64,000 nucleotides of DNA from positions 1,380,803-1,444,802 of the forward strand of contig NZ_QCXY01000001.1 in NCBI RefSeq assembly GCF_003347495.1. The letters are read 5' to 3'. This document shows, one piece after another, positions 1 through 7,476 of the stretch. The DNA comes from Pleomorphovibrio marinus. Its GTDB lineage: Bacteria > Bacteroidota > Bacteroidia > Cytophagales > Cyclobacteriaceae. Every line of letters starts with the position of its first letter. Position 1 is the stretch's first letter. The notes beneath the pieces are model-generated. The model made no database searches, was not told the origin of the DNA, and worked only from the letters and a program-made list of their open reading frames with translations. Both the position numbers and the translations under genes were made by a program.

Positions 1-139
1 TCATATTGTCAAAAATTTCCCTGTCTTGGGTCCTGGCCCTTTCGCTGTTGATGGTCACGTTAAAATTTAGCTGCTGGGCAGGAGATTGCCAAGTGATCCA
101 CATGCATATAGCAAATAATGAAAGGAAATACTTTTTCAT
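1..139 (-). CDS. porD: PorD-like (DUF4835) secreted protein, N-terminal 46 codons only
   Basis: The reading frame begins with ATG at 139 and runs off the left edge of the window. The visible part has a signal peptide (MKKYFLSLFAICMWITW followed by QSPAQQ) and then LNFNVTINSERARTQD, which matches the start of DUF4835 proteins, annotated as type IX secretion protein PorD in Bacteroidota. The order bamD, rpoZ, coaBC, DUF4835 is a familiar Bacteroidota arrangement and supports the call. Unusually, a palindromic repeat of about 170 bases separates it from coaBC and ends immediately upstream of the start codon. Only the N terminus can be judged, so the family call rests on the signal peptide, the short motif and the gene order. 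Confidence 0.62.
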   Translation of the reverse strand, partial: MKKYFLSLFAICMWITWQSPAQQLNFNVTINSERARTQDREIFDNM

Positions 140-140
140 A

Positions 141-312
141 TTATTATAATTTCTTTTTAGCGCTCATATAGCCTGCCCCGAACTCGATTCGGGGAACTTG
201 CTTCGGGAGCCTGTCCCTGCCTGCCCCGAACTCGTTTCGGGGAACTCGTTTCGGGGGAATGCCCTAGATAATCATCCCCCTGTGCGAGAATTCTTTCTCA
301 TGGGCATTTCAT
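141..312 (-). repeat. Intergenic palindromic repeat, copy upstream of porD
   Basis: On the minus strand this copy has a head reading ATGAAATGCCCATGAG (at about 312), a GATGATTATC block, two or more palindromes of the CCCGAAACGAGTTCGGGG type and an A/T-rich tail AAATTATAATAAT that abuts the porD start codon. Copies of the same family lie upstream of rpiB, pfkA and tsaB in the same orientation relative to the gene. The copy separates coaBC from porD, which are probably otherwise one transcript. Hairpins formed by the CCCGAA palindromes would be in the leader of porD. The family resembles REP/MITE-type elements, but no transposase is visible here. Confidence 0.8.
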
Positions 313-389
313 CACAAAGGCCATTTTAAGGTTAAACGATAGTAATGCTTATATAATTTCATCCCAAAGGGTTAAAATTACCGTCAAAA

Positions 390-1592
390 CTACGCCTTAG
401 AACGAGGGATTTCGTTTAAAATCCTTTTGGCGACATCAGTTTTGCTCATCACCTCTGTTTGAATGGGTGAGCCACCTCTTTTAATGAGGGTAACCTTATT
501 GGTATCATGGCGAAATCCTGCCCCTTCGTCTCTGAGGCTGTTCAATACCACCAAGTCAAAGTTTTTGCGTTCCAGTTTTTCCTTGGCATTGGCTTCTTCA
601 TTTTCGGTTTCCAAAGCAAAACCAATATGAAATTGACCTTCTCCTTTACTTTTACCCAGTGTCTCGGCAATGTCTATATTTTTCTTCAGGGGGATGTTCA
701 TCTCAGACCCGGATTTTTTTAGTTTTTCGCTGGAAGTAGTCACAGGGGTATAGTCGGCTACTGCGGCAGCAAAAATAATCACATCGGCAATTGGGTGCCG
801 AAGAGCGGCTGCATCGTACATTTCCTTTGCACTGGTCACGGCTACCACCTCAATCCCGGGGTGAGTGGGGGATAAAGAAGAGGGTCCTAATATTAAGGTG
901 ACCTTGGCCCCCAAGGCAGCAGCAGTATCTGCCAATGCAATTCCCATTTTTCCACTGGAGTGGTTACTTATATATCTTACTGGATCTATGGCCTCCTGGG
1001 TGGGACCCGCTGTTATCAAAAATGTCCTGCCTTCTAAGGTTTGGGGATTGTCAAAATGATTAAGGGCGGCCTCAAGGATTTCTTCCGGTTCCAGCATTCT
1101 GCCCTTACCCGAAAGCCCACTTGCAAGGTCACCCGTTCCAGCCTCAAGCACTATTACCTGATATTCTTCAAGCCGATCGAGGTTGGTTCTTACGCTTGGA
1201 TGCTTATACATGTCGAGATCCATGGCAGGAGCTACCATGACGGGGCATCTGGCAGAAAGGTAAGTCGTGAGCAGCAGGTTATCGCTCTGCCCATTTGCCA
1301 TCTTGCTGAGGGTGTTGGCACTTAAGGGGGCAATTATCATCAGGTCTGCCCAAAGGCCTAGAGATACGTGATTGGTCCACTCTCCCGTACCTTTGTCGTA
1401 AAAGTCATGGAGAACTGGGTTTTTTGAAAGGGTGGCTAAGGTAAGGGGGGTAATAAAGTCAAGAGCAGAGGTCGTCATGATGACTTTGACCTCTGCTCCT
1501 TGCTTTACCAGTAATCTTATTAAGGAAGCACACTTGTAGGCTGCAATTCCTCCAGTAATGCCCAAAAGTATTTTTTTGCCTTTTAAAGACAT
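390..1592 (-). CDS. coaBC: CoaBC, bifunctional phosphopantothenoylcysteine synthetase/decarboxylase
   Basis: This 400-residue protein makes 4'-phosphopantetheine from 4'-phosphopantothenate in coenzyme A synthesis. Residues 1-180 are the flavin-dependent decarboxylase (GITGGIAAYK at 11-20, His75 in TNHVSLG, a PLSANT variant of the PASANT motif at 89-94). Residues from about 190 are the synthetase (TAGPTQEAIDPVRYISN, then FAAAVADY and SEKLKKS). Two residues known to be important in the E. coli decarboxylase differ: the PAMN asparagine is Asp125 (PAMDLDMY) and the reducing cysteine of the flap is Ser158 (GDLASGLSGKGRM). This may be normal for Bacteroidota. The gene lies four bases downstream of rpoZ, so the two are surely co-transcribed. 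Confidence 0.95.
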   Translation of the reverse strand: MSLKGKKILLGITGGIAAYKCASLIRLLVKQGAEVKVIMTTSALDFITPLTLATLSKNPVLHDFYDKGTGEWTNHVSLGLWADLMIIAPLSANTLSKMANGQSDNLLLTTYLSARCPVMVAPAMDLDMYKHPSVRTNLDRLEEYQVIVLEAGTGDLASGLSGKGRMLEPEEILEAALNHFDNPQTLEGRTFLITAGPTQEAIDPVRYISNHSSGKMGIALADTAAALGAKVTLILGPSSLSPTHPGIEVVAVTSAKEMYDAAALRHPIADVIIFAAAVADYTPVTTSSEKLKKSGSEMNIPLKKNIDIAETLGKSKGEGQFHIGFALETENEEANAKEKLERKNFDLVVLNSLRDEGAGFRHDTNKVTLIKRGGSPIQTEVMSKTDVAKRILNEIPRSKA

Positions 1593-1596
1593 GTGT

Positions 1597-1911
1597 TTAT
1601 TCCGAAACCTCTTCGTCGGGGTGCCTAAACATCACCTTATCCTCCAAAAACTCTTCAAGAGCCAAGGTGGTGGGCTTAGGCATACGCTCATAAAACCTGG
1701 AAATTTCAATTTGCTCCTTGTTTTCGAATACCTCCTCTAAGTTGTCCACGGTGGAGGCAAATTCGGAAAGTTTGTTGTTGAGCTCCTCCTTCATGTTGGA
1801 AGAAATTTGCTTGGCTCTTTGAGATATTATATGAATGGACTCATAAAGGTTGCCTGACTTTTCGGCAATCTTGTCCAAATCTCTAGTCACTATGGATGGA
1901 TTCACGGCCAT
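1597..1911 (-). CDS. rpoZ: RNA polymerase omega subunit, Bacteroidota type
   Basis: This 104-residue acidic protein matches the divergent Bacteroidota omega/RPB6-like subunit. It opens MAVNPSIVTRDLDKIAEKSG, followed by NLYESIHIISQRAKQI, which is the helical core that packs on the beta-prime subunit, and has an acidic tail. Omega helps assembly and stability of RNA polymerase. It sits between bamD (26 bases away) and coaBC (four bases away), which is the usual arrangement in this phylum and supports the assignment over a generic coiled-coil protein. No separate promoter is visible, so expression probably comes from the bamD promoter. Confidence 0.88.
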   Translation of the reverse strand: MAVNPSIVTRDLDKIAEKSGNLYESIHIISQRAKQISSNMKEELNNKLSEFASTVDNLEEVFENKEQIEISRFYERMPKPTTLALEEFLEDKVMFRHPDEEVSE

Positions 1912-1937
1912 AAATTCTATAAAGTTAATTTTGTAAT

Positions 1938-2870
1938 TTAATTTTCTGCATTTCTCAGCATTTCTGCTGCTTCTCTGTTTCTCTCTTCTTCTTCCTGCAT
2001 TCGCTTTCTGGCTTCAGCAGAACGCTTCTCGTAATCCTCTTTGACCTTATAATGGGAGTCCAGTTCCGTTTCTGTCCTGGCGATCATGTTTTGAACCTTT
2101 TTCCCGTAGTTGCTGTCGGGATATTTCTTGAAGAAGTTTTCGGCGAAGGTTATGGACTGCTTAAGCCTTTCTTCCTTTTTGTCAAAAACACTTCGCTCTG
2201 CATAAGCAGAACTTACTTCTACAAGTTTGTAGGCCAACTCTTCATTGTACTTGCTGTCTGGGTAGGACTTGGCAAAATTCTGGAAATTGATGATGCAGGC
2301 ACGGTAAAATTCACCTGGAAACAACCCATCTGTAAGCTTGTAGTACATTTTGGACTCTTCAAAGGCTTTTTCCTCAAACCTTTCCTGCAAATCATCCACC
2401 ATGCTCAGAGCCCTTTCATAAGAGTCGGATTCGGGGAATTTATTCATGAAAAGCTGAATGGCATTCACTGCATCTTTACTACTTCTTTGGTCTAAGTTAA
2501 AATCGGGAGAATCCAAATAGAGGGCATAAGCATGCATAAATAAAGCCTCCTCTGCCAAGGGGCTTCGGTTATAAGTGTCGTGAAAGGTCTTGAAATATCC
2601 TGCCGACTCGATGTATCGTTTGGTTCTAAAGTGGGAATATGCGTAATTAAACTCCGCCAACTCTGCTTTTCCACTCCCCCTGATTACAGGAAGTACCCTG
2701 TCATAAAGAATAATGGCCTTGTTATATTCCTTTTTATCGTAATACCTATTAGCAGCCTCGTAGAGTTCATCCCAATTGGTACTCTTCTCTAGCTTGTAAA
2801 ACTCACCACAGGAACTAAGACCGTAAGTTAAAATTAGACAACCGAAAAGGGTAATGATTTGATTTCTCAT
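1938..2870 (-). CDS. bamD: BamD, outer-membrane assembly lipoprotein
   Basis: BamD is the TPR lipoprotein of the machinery that inserts beta-barrel proteins into the outer membrane. I place the start at 2870, giving 310 residues with a clean lipoprotein signal: MRNQIITLFGCLILTYGLSS then Cys21. A longer frame opens at 2924, but a good promoter lies between the two starts, so the long form would not be transcribed from it. TPR-like repeats cover the mature protein (YDKKEYNKAIILYDRVLP, YFKTFHDTYNRSPLAEEALF, NFAKSYPDSKYNEELAYKL). The C terminus is a highly charged helix rich in Glu and Arg. The gene heads the bamD-rpoZ-coaBC operon. Confidence 0.93.
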   Translation of the reverse strand: MRNQIITLFGCLILTYGLSSCGEFYKLEKSTNWDELYEAANRYYDKKEYNKAIILYDRVLPVIRGSGKAELAEFNYAYSHFRTKRYIESAGYFKTFHDTYNRSPLAEEALFMHAYALYLDSPDFNLDQRSSKDAVNAIQLFMNKFPESDSYERALSMVDDLQERFEEKAFEESKMYYKLTDGLFPGEFYRACIINFQNFAKSYPDSKYNEELAYKLVEVSSAYAERSVFDKKEERLKQSITFAENFFKKYPDSNYGKKVQNMIARTETELDSHYKVKEDYEKRSAEARKRMQEEEERNREAAEMLRNAEN

Positions 2871-2880
2871 AATTAGTCCG

Positions 2881-2911
2881 CAAATATAATAGATAATATA
2901 CGCTATACCAA
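2881..2911 (-). promoter_or_regulatory. Promoter of bamD operon
   Basis: On the minus strand a perfect Bacteroidota -7 box TATATTTG (2888 to 2881) is preceded 19 bases upstream by TTGG (2911 to 2908) as the -33 element. Transcription should start near 2875, leaving a very short leader before the bamD ATG at 2870. This decides the start codon, because the alternative ATG at 2924 lies upstream of the promoter. Confidence 0.65.
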
Positions 2912-2946
2912 GAGGTTTACGCATAGATGATGCAGGATGTACAACA

Positions 2947-3660
2947 CTACTTTTTCACAACGAGTTTCTTTGTGACTATATTTTTGTTGTCCACGATTAA
3001 TGTGTAGAGGTATACCCCTGGGTTGAGGTCAGTGACATTGATTTCCAGGGTGTTTTGGGTGGGGTCTAACTTGAAGTCGTAGATAGGGTTTCCAATGAAA
3101 CTATCCACTACAATTCTCGCATTCACGTTGGGGTTTTTGATTTGGTAATCTAATCGGGCTATCCTGTTACTTGGGTTGGGGTATACACCCCCCACATCGA
3201 TGTCTTTGTGGCTGACCAAATTCTCATCCGCATCAGCCAACACCGTATAGACACCCTCTATAATGAACATATCCCTGGGGTTTTCGGTATTGAAGAAGTG
3301 GAGGTCAAAGGTGCCTCTGGTCTCAATTATGCCAAGATCAAACTCCAGATAAAGATCTGTGTAAATTTCCCCTGGCTGAAGTTTTATTTTAATTTTAGAA
3401 AGCTCCTTCTTTGCGTCAAAGCAATTATCCCCAAGGCAGATTTTCATGGATTGTGTAGAACCAATGTTGCCTCTGAGGTGTCTAAGGAAATACTCCTTCT
3501 CCTCTTCAGAGTCATTTTGAAGGATTAAGGATTTGCGCTGACTGGTATTTACCTTACCATTGAATTCTACCTTATCACTCAATACACGCACCTGTGTCGT
3601 CTCCCCTAGGGACAGGGACACCAAGACCAGTGATAAAAAAAGTGACAGAATCGTTTTCAT
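2947..3660 (-). CDS. Secreted protein with type IX (type A) C-terminal sorting domain
   Basis: This 237-residue protein has a signal peptide (MKTILSLFLSLVLVSLSLGE) and ends in a type A sorting domain from about residue 155 to 237: DVGGVYPNPSNRIARLDYQI, then ...LNPGVYLYTLIVDN and TKKLVVKK. Such domains direct export through the type IX secretion system and are cleaved at the cell surface. The central 130 residues form a beta-rich domain with two cysteines (CLGDNC) that I do not recognise; a cell-surface adhesion or structural role is only a guess. The gene is upstream of bamD in the same direction but bamD has its own promoter. Confidence 0.82.
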   Translation of the reverse strand: MKTILSLFLSLVLVSLSLGETTQVRVLSDKVEFNGKVNTSQRKSLILQNDSEEEKEYFLRHLRGNIGSTQSMKICLGDNCFDAKKELSKIKIKLQPGEIYTDLYLEFDLGIIETRGTFDLHFFNTENPRDMFIIEGVYTVLADADENLVSHKDIDVGGVYPNPSNRIARLDYQIKNPNVNARIVVDSFIGNPIYDFKLDPTQNTLEINVTDLNPGVYLYTLIVDNKNIVTKKLVVKK

Positions 3661-3863
3661 GTAAAATTTGTCTATAGGCGAAATCGATATTTTTATTGTG
3701 CGTTCTTCTCATCTATATACGTATAAAAATACCAAATAGGTTTTGAAAATAGAAACCTCTGTGGTTAAATTTTGTTAACTATTTTAAAATTTTTTTCTGA
3801 TAAGTCCGTTAAATCTCTTTTTTGTCTAACGAAACCTAAAAATATTTGCCGTTTAAACAATCA

Positions 3864-5495
3864 TTAGAACACCTCATCAATACTATTTTGTATTTCGCCC
3901 TCATCAGGAAGGGGTAGGGACACATCTGGTTCATTGAAAAAATTAAAGGGGTCTTTTTCCCTAATTTTTGGGGTTCTCCATGCATGTATCATATTCATAT
4001 CCGGCCTTTCCTCCTCCCTCCAAAGAAACCCCTTGAGCTCCAGCATATCATCCTTAATCATATGGGGAGGGGTAAAAGAGGCTTCAGGCTTAATCGTGTG
4101 CGCAATTTTTCGTATGTTGTTGTCACTAAAGTGCATGATAATCCTACCACAAAGCAATTTGTTGATGCCCCTGACTGTGGTGTCGTTTTCCAAGGCAAAG
4201 TAAAGAGATTCCCCATTTCCTTCTACATCTAGTAAAGACATCTCTCCATCCTCGAAATATCCTGTCATTTTCCTGCCCTTAATCTGATTGTAGTTGGATA
4301 CAGTATCTTTGGTGATGGCAAAGGTATTGCTTCTGAGCAAGGCCCTTTCTATGTCCTGGTTGGCTATCAGAAGCCGGATGCTGTCTGCCGTAATCTGGCT
4401 CTTATTGTTCCATAATACGGGGTCACCAAACAAGTATATGGTGGAATCAGCATATTGGTATGCCATGGAATCTGCCCTTCCTGCAAGTTCGGATTTTATC
4501 AACCTCATGTTGGGGTAGGAAAGCAGGTACCTTTCTTCCGGGTTAGGGCTGTCCTGGGAAATAAGGGTGTCAGAAATCATGTATAGGGTGTCCTTCTCAA
4601 AATATTTCCGTACTAGCGCATTGCCATACACCTTGCTATACTGGAGGTCTTCCCAGTATTTGCCCTCTTCTCCAAAGATTTCAACCTCCCTCTCTTTATT
4701 GTAGATGGCCACGTTGTGGATGGCCTCGTAGTATTGTTTTAGTTCGTCGTAAAAGAGGATTTCCCCATATACCTTGCTGGTTTCCGTTTCCACATCCCCA
4801 TCGTAAAACCTAAATAGCTTATTTTCAGTATCGTAAAAACTTCCTCTTTGCGCATTCAACTTGTTCCCTTCCGCTGACTCTATATTTGTAATTCCCTCTG
4901 TTTCAGAAGTTTTTGGTATGGTAAAATAATAAAGGATGTTTGACTTGAGCACATAATCAGGGTTTGTGAGCACTACCTGATCGGTAAAAGTGATTTTCTC
5001 AATTTGGGTTTCATAGAGCCCCTTTTCACTGGTCAGAACGTTGAGGCTGTCCACCACCTTGCCAGAATTGAAATAATTGGCCTCACCATTTTCCCTGTTA
5101 TAGTCCAAAAAATCGGTGTAAAGGGTGGTGCCGTCATTTACAAATACCACATTGTTTCTAAGTTTGGCCAACTGGGTGTCACCGTCATACTCTGCATATC
5201 TGCTTGTAACTACTACCGGGTCTTCTTGGTCCTCAATCCTGACTCTTCCAAAAAGCTTCGCCAAATTATCTTGTTGGTAAAAGTGGGCAGAATCACAATA
5301 GATCAGGGATTGCTGATGTTTCATGATTACATCATCAATTAGCCGATCAAACCCTCTTCCGCCGAGCAACTTGTCAGCTTGAATGATTTCCAGCTTGCCG
5401 TTATCCTGGCTGCCTCCTTGAGCCATAGAGGCAGTGCCAGCAAAAAACAGGGACAGTGCACAAAAAAAGGAGACAATAAAGCGTTCTCTCAGCAT
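3864..5495 (-). CDS. OstA-like protein (LptA/OstA-fold, periplasmic)
   Basis: OstA-like proteins of Bacteroidota resemble the LptA/LptD beta-jellyroll that carries lipopolysaccharide across the periplasm. I start the gene at 5495, where a signal peptide begins (MLRERFIVSFFCALSLFFAG, cleavage near MAQGG); the longer frame from 5606 would overlap tilS by more than 50 bases. That leaves 543 residues. The mature protein has repeated short strands with the periodic pattern expected of OstA domains: LIYCDSAHFYQQDNLAKLFG, VTSRYAEYDGDTQLAKLRNN, GTTLYTDFLDYNRENGEANY, EIFGEEGKYWEDLQYSKVYG and DSTIYLFGDPVLWNNKSQIT. Binding of LPS is inferred from family resemblance. It is divergent from tilS. Confidence 0.82.
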   Translation of the reverse strand: MLRERFIVSFFCALSLFFAGTASMAQGGSQDNGKLEIIQADKLLGGRGFDRLIDDVIMKHQQSLIYCDSAHFYQQDNLAKLFGRVRIEDQEDPVVVTSRYAEYDGDTQLAKLRNNVVFVNDGTTLYTDFLDYNRENGEANYFNSGKVVDSLNVLTSEKGLYETQIEKITFTDQVVLTNPDYVLKSNILYYFTIPKTSETEGITNIESAEGNKLNAQRGSFYDTENKLFRFYDGDVETETSKVYGEILFYDELKQYYEAIHNVAIYNKEREVEIFGEEGKYWEDLQYSKVYGNALVRKYFEKDTLYMISDTLISQDSPNPEERYLLSYPNMRLIKSELAGRADSMAYQYADSTIYLFGDPVLWNNKSQITADSIRLLIANQDIERALLRSNTFAITKDTVSNYNQIKGRKMTGYFEDGEMSLLDVEGNGESLYFALENDTTVRGINKLLCGRIIMHFSDNNIRKIAHTIKPEASFTPPHMIKDDMLELKGFLWREEERPDMNMIHAWRTPKIREKDPFNFFNEPDVSLPLPDEGEIQNSIDEVF

Positions 5496-5550
5496 ATGAT
5501 TTTGAAATTGAGGGGCAAAATTAGAAGAATTTGGTATTTTTGGTTTCATT
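5496..5550. promoter_or_regulatory. Overlapping divergent promoters of ostA-like gene and tilS
   Basis: The 55-base gap carries a minus-strand -7 box TAATTTTG (5523 to 5516) facing the OstA-like gene and a plus-strand -7 box TATTTTTG (5535 to 5542) facing tilS. Both match TAnnTTTG exactly. Neither has an ideal TTTG at the -33 position, so they are supported by the -7 boxes and by their position just before the two chosen start codons. Confidence 0.45.
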
Positions 5551-6873
5551 ATGCTCAACGAATTTTCCGAACATACAAGGTCCACAGGACTTCTCCACCC
5601 AGACAAATATTACCTTCATGCCATTAGTGGGGGAATAGACAGTGTATGTTTGGCCCATCTCCTGAAACGTTGTGGGTTCCAATTTGGTTTGGCGCACTGC
5701 AACTTTCAGTTAAGGGGATCTGAGAGCGACAAGGATGAAGGCTTTGTAAGGGACCTCGCACAAAGCCTGGGTGTAGAGGTGCTGGTGAAGCGTTTTGAAA
5801 CGATTACTTACAAAAAGGAGGAAGGGTTATCCACTCAAATGGCCGCAAGGGAACTTAGGTATTCCTGGTTTGAAGAGTTACTCCAAAACCAGGTATGCAA
5901 GGGTGTGATAGTAGCCCATCATGCAGATGACCAAGTAGAGACCATATTGCTCAACCTTCTGAGGGGATCAGGGATAGAAGGGCTTTATGGGATGGCCGAA
6001 CATAGACAAGGAATTATTCGCCCCTTCCTTCCTTTCGACAGAGTATCCATTCAGGCCTATATGGAAAAAGAAGGCCTTGGATGGAGAGAGGATCCCACCA
6101 ATGCACAAAGTGATTACAAGAGAAACTTCCTGAGAAATGAAGTTTTTCCGGTTTTACAGAAGTTTCAGCCTGATGCTGCCTCCCAGTTATTGGGAAGTTT
6201 TGGCAGGATAAAGGATACTGGCAAGGCTTTCTTTCATTTCTTCGAGGACTGGAAATCCAGGTCAATCCTACAGGAAGGGGAGTACCAAAGTCTGCCTTTT
6301 ACCGAGTTTAGGTACCTTCCAGGGAGAGCCTCCTTGCTCTTTTATTGGTTAAGACAGTATGGTATAAACTTTCCTCAAGTAGAAGAAATCCTCCGGGCTG
6401 TAGATGCAGGCACCGATTCCGGTAAATGCTTTCCTGGTAGGGAGTTTGTTTTGAATCTGAACAGGGAGGAGTTAATCCTGGGACCCCTGGTCAAGGAGGA
6501 GGCCGAACTGGAAATTTGGCCTCACGATATCGAGGCACATATACGGGGAATACACTACGACATCTTCCATTTAGACAAGCCCAATCCAATCGACAAGAAT
6601 TCCAGGCATGCCATGTTGGACAAGGATCTTTTGGATTATCCCCTGATTGTAAGAAAATGGAAAGAAGGGGATAAATTCAGGCCCTTGGGAATGAAGCAGT
6701 TTAAAAAAATCAGTGATTTTTTAATAGATTTGAAAATCCCGGTATTGAAGAAAAAGGAAGTCCAAGTGTTATGTTCGGGTAAGAACATTGCTTGGGTAAT
6801 AGGGCAGAGGATTGATGATAGGTTTGCGGTTTCGGTTTCCACTAAGCGTACCCTTTATTTCAAACAAAAATAG
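5551..6873 (+). CDS. tilS: TilS, tRNA(Ile) lysidine synthetase
   Basis: TilS attaches lysine to C34 of the CAU-anticodon isoleucine tRNA with ATP, changing its codon and amino-acid identity; it is essential. The 440-residue protein has the N-type ATP pyrophosphatase loop SGGIDS at 26-31, followed by the family signatures GLAHCNFQLRGSESDKDEGF and VAHHADDQVETILLNLLRG. The C-terminal domain includes RKWKEGDKFRPLGMKQFKKI, SDFLIDLKIP, typical of the TilS tRNA-binding C domain. The length is normal. It is followed three bases later by a cyclic-nucleotide-binding protein gene, probably in the same transcript. Confidence 0.95.
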   Translation: MLNEFSEHTRSTGLLHPDKYYLHAISGGIDSVCLAHLLKRCGFQFGLAHCNFQLRGSESDKDEGFVRDLAQSLGVEVLVKRFETITYKKEEGLSTQMAARELRYSWFEELLQNQVCKGVIVAHHADDQVETILLNLLRGSGIEGLYGMAEHRQGIIRPFLPFDRVSIQAYMEKEGLGWREDPTNAQSDYKRNFLRNEVFPVLQKFQPDAASQLLGSFGRIKDTGKAFFHFFEDWKSRSILQEGEYQSLPFTEFRYLPGRASLLFYWLRQYGINFPQVEEILRAVDAGTDSGKCFPGREFVLNLNREELILGPLVKEEAELEIWPHDIEAHIRGIHYDIFHLDKPNPIDKNSRHAMLDKDLLDYPLIVRKWKEGDKFRPLGMKQFKKISDFLIDLKIPVLKKKEVQVLCSGKNIAWVIGQRIDDRFAVSVSTKRTLYFKQK

Positions 6874-6876
6874 AAC

Positions 6877-7392
6877 ATGTATAACCCATTTAGAAAAACA
6901 TACGGTACCGCAGAGCTCAGGCAATTCAAGTTTTTGTCCAGGGTAAAGTTTTTTGAGCAGTTAAGGTATTCGGAGATGATCCGTTTCTTGCCGGCTATCC
7001 ACAAGCGAAAATTCCAGAAGGACGAGGTGGTGTTTTTCAGGAAGGATCCCAGCCAGGCCCTTTACATCCTGGAAAAGGGGAAGGTCAGGCTGACAATAGA
7101 CATCAAGGGACAATTTGAAACTATTTTGGAGCTGCATGCAGGTAGTCCTTTTGGGGAAAACTCCCTCCTTAAGGGTTGCAAAAGGATTTACACTTCTATT
7201 GTGGACTCTGAGGACGCAGAAATATGGGTTATTCCCCATTTTGCCATCCAGGAGATATTTGAAAACCATCCAAAAATCCAGGCCAAAATGCTCAATTCAC
7301 TAGCTGAGTTTTATAATGACAATAATGCCAGACTTTTTTCCTCTTATCAGAGTTCTTACGGTTTCTTCAATCTGGGTCAAATGTTTCAATAA
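6877..7392 (+). CDS. Cyclic-nucleotide-binding domain protein without DNA-binding domain
   Basis: This 171-residue protein has one cNMP-binding beta-roll from about residue 20 to 130: FQKDEVVFFRKDPSQALYIL, then EKGKVRLTIDIKG and a phosphate-binding-cassette-like stretch GSPFGENSLL. Crp/Fnr regulators have a helix-turn-helix of about 70 residues after this domain, but here only a helix (NHPKIQAKMLNSLAEFYNDN) and a short tail SSYGFFNLGQMFQ follow. It therefore should not bind DNA as Crp does. The cassette lacks the usual Arg-Ser/Thr pair for cAMP phosphate, so the ligand is unknown. It starts three bases after tilS. Confidence 0.75.
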   Translation: MYNPFRKTYGTAELRQFKFLSRVKFFEQLRYSEMIRFLPAIHKRKFQKDEVVFFRKDPSQALYILEKGKVRLTIDIKGQFETILELHAGSPFGENSLLKGCKRIYTSIVDSEDAEIWVIPHFAIQEIFENHPKIQAKMLNSLAEFYNDNNARLFSSYQSSYGFFNLGQMFQ

Positions 7393-7409
7393 TTTCCTGC
7401 AAGGCTTCC

Positions 7410-7436
7410 TTGAAAGCCCTTATTTTAATATCTTAG
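7410..7436 (+). promoter_or_regulatory. Probable promoter of mdh
   Basis: A TTG at 7410-7412 is followed 16 bases later by TATCTTAG (7429-7436), which matches the TAnnTTTG box at seven of eight positions. The predicted transcript would start near 7442, about 35 bases before the mdh ATG. The spacing is a little short, so support is moderate. Confidence 0.4.
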
Positions 7437-7476
7437 CGCAACTTTTGAAAAAAAATCGTAAACTAAATCATATAAA

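Noticed and set aside
2871..2924. N-terminal extension of BamD starting at 2924
   Set aside because: A consensus promoter lies within the extension and the lipoprotein signal begins at 2870.
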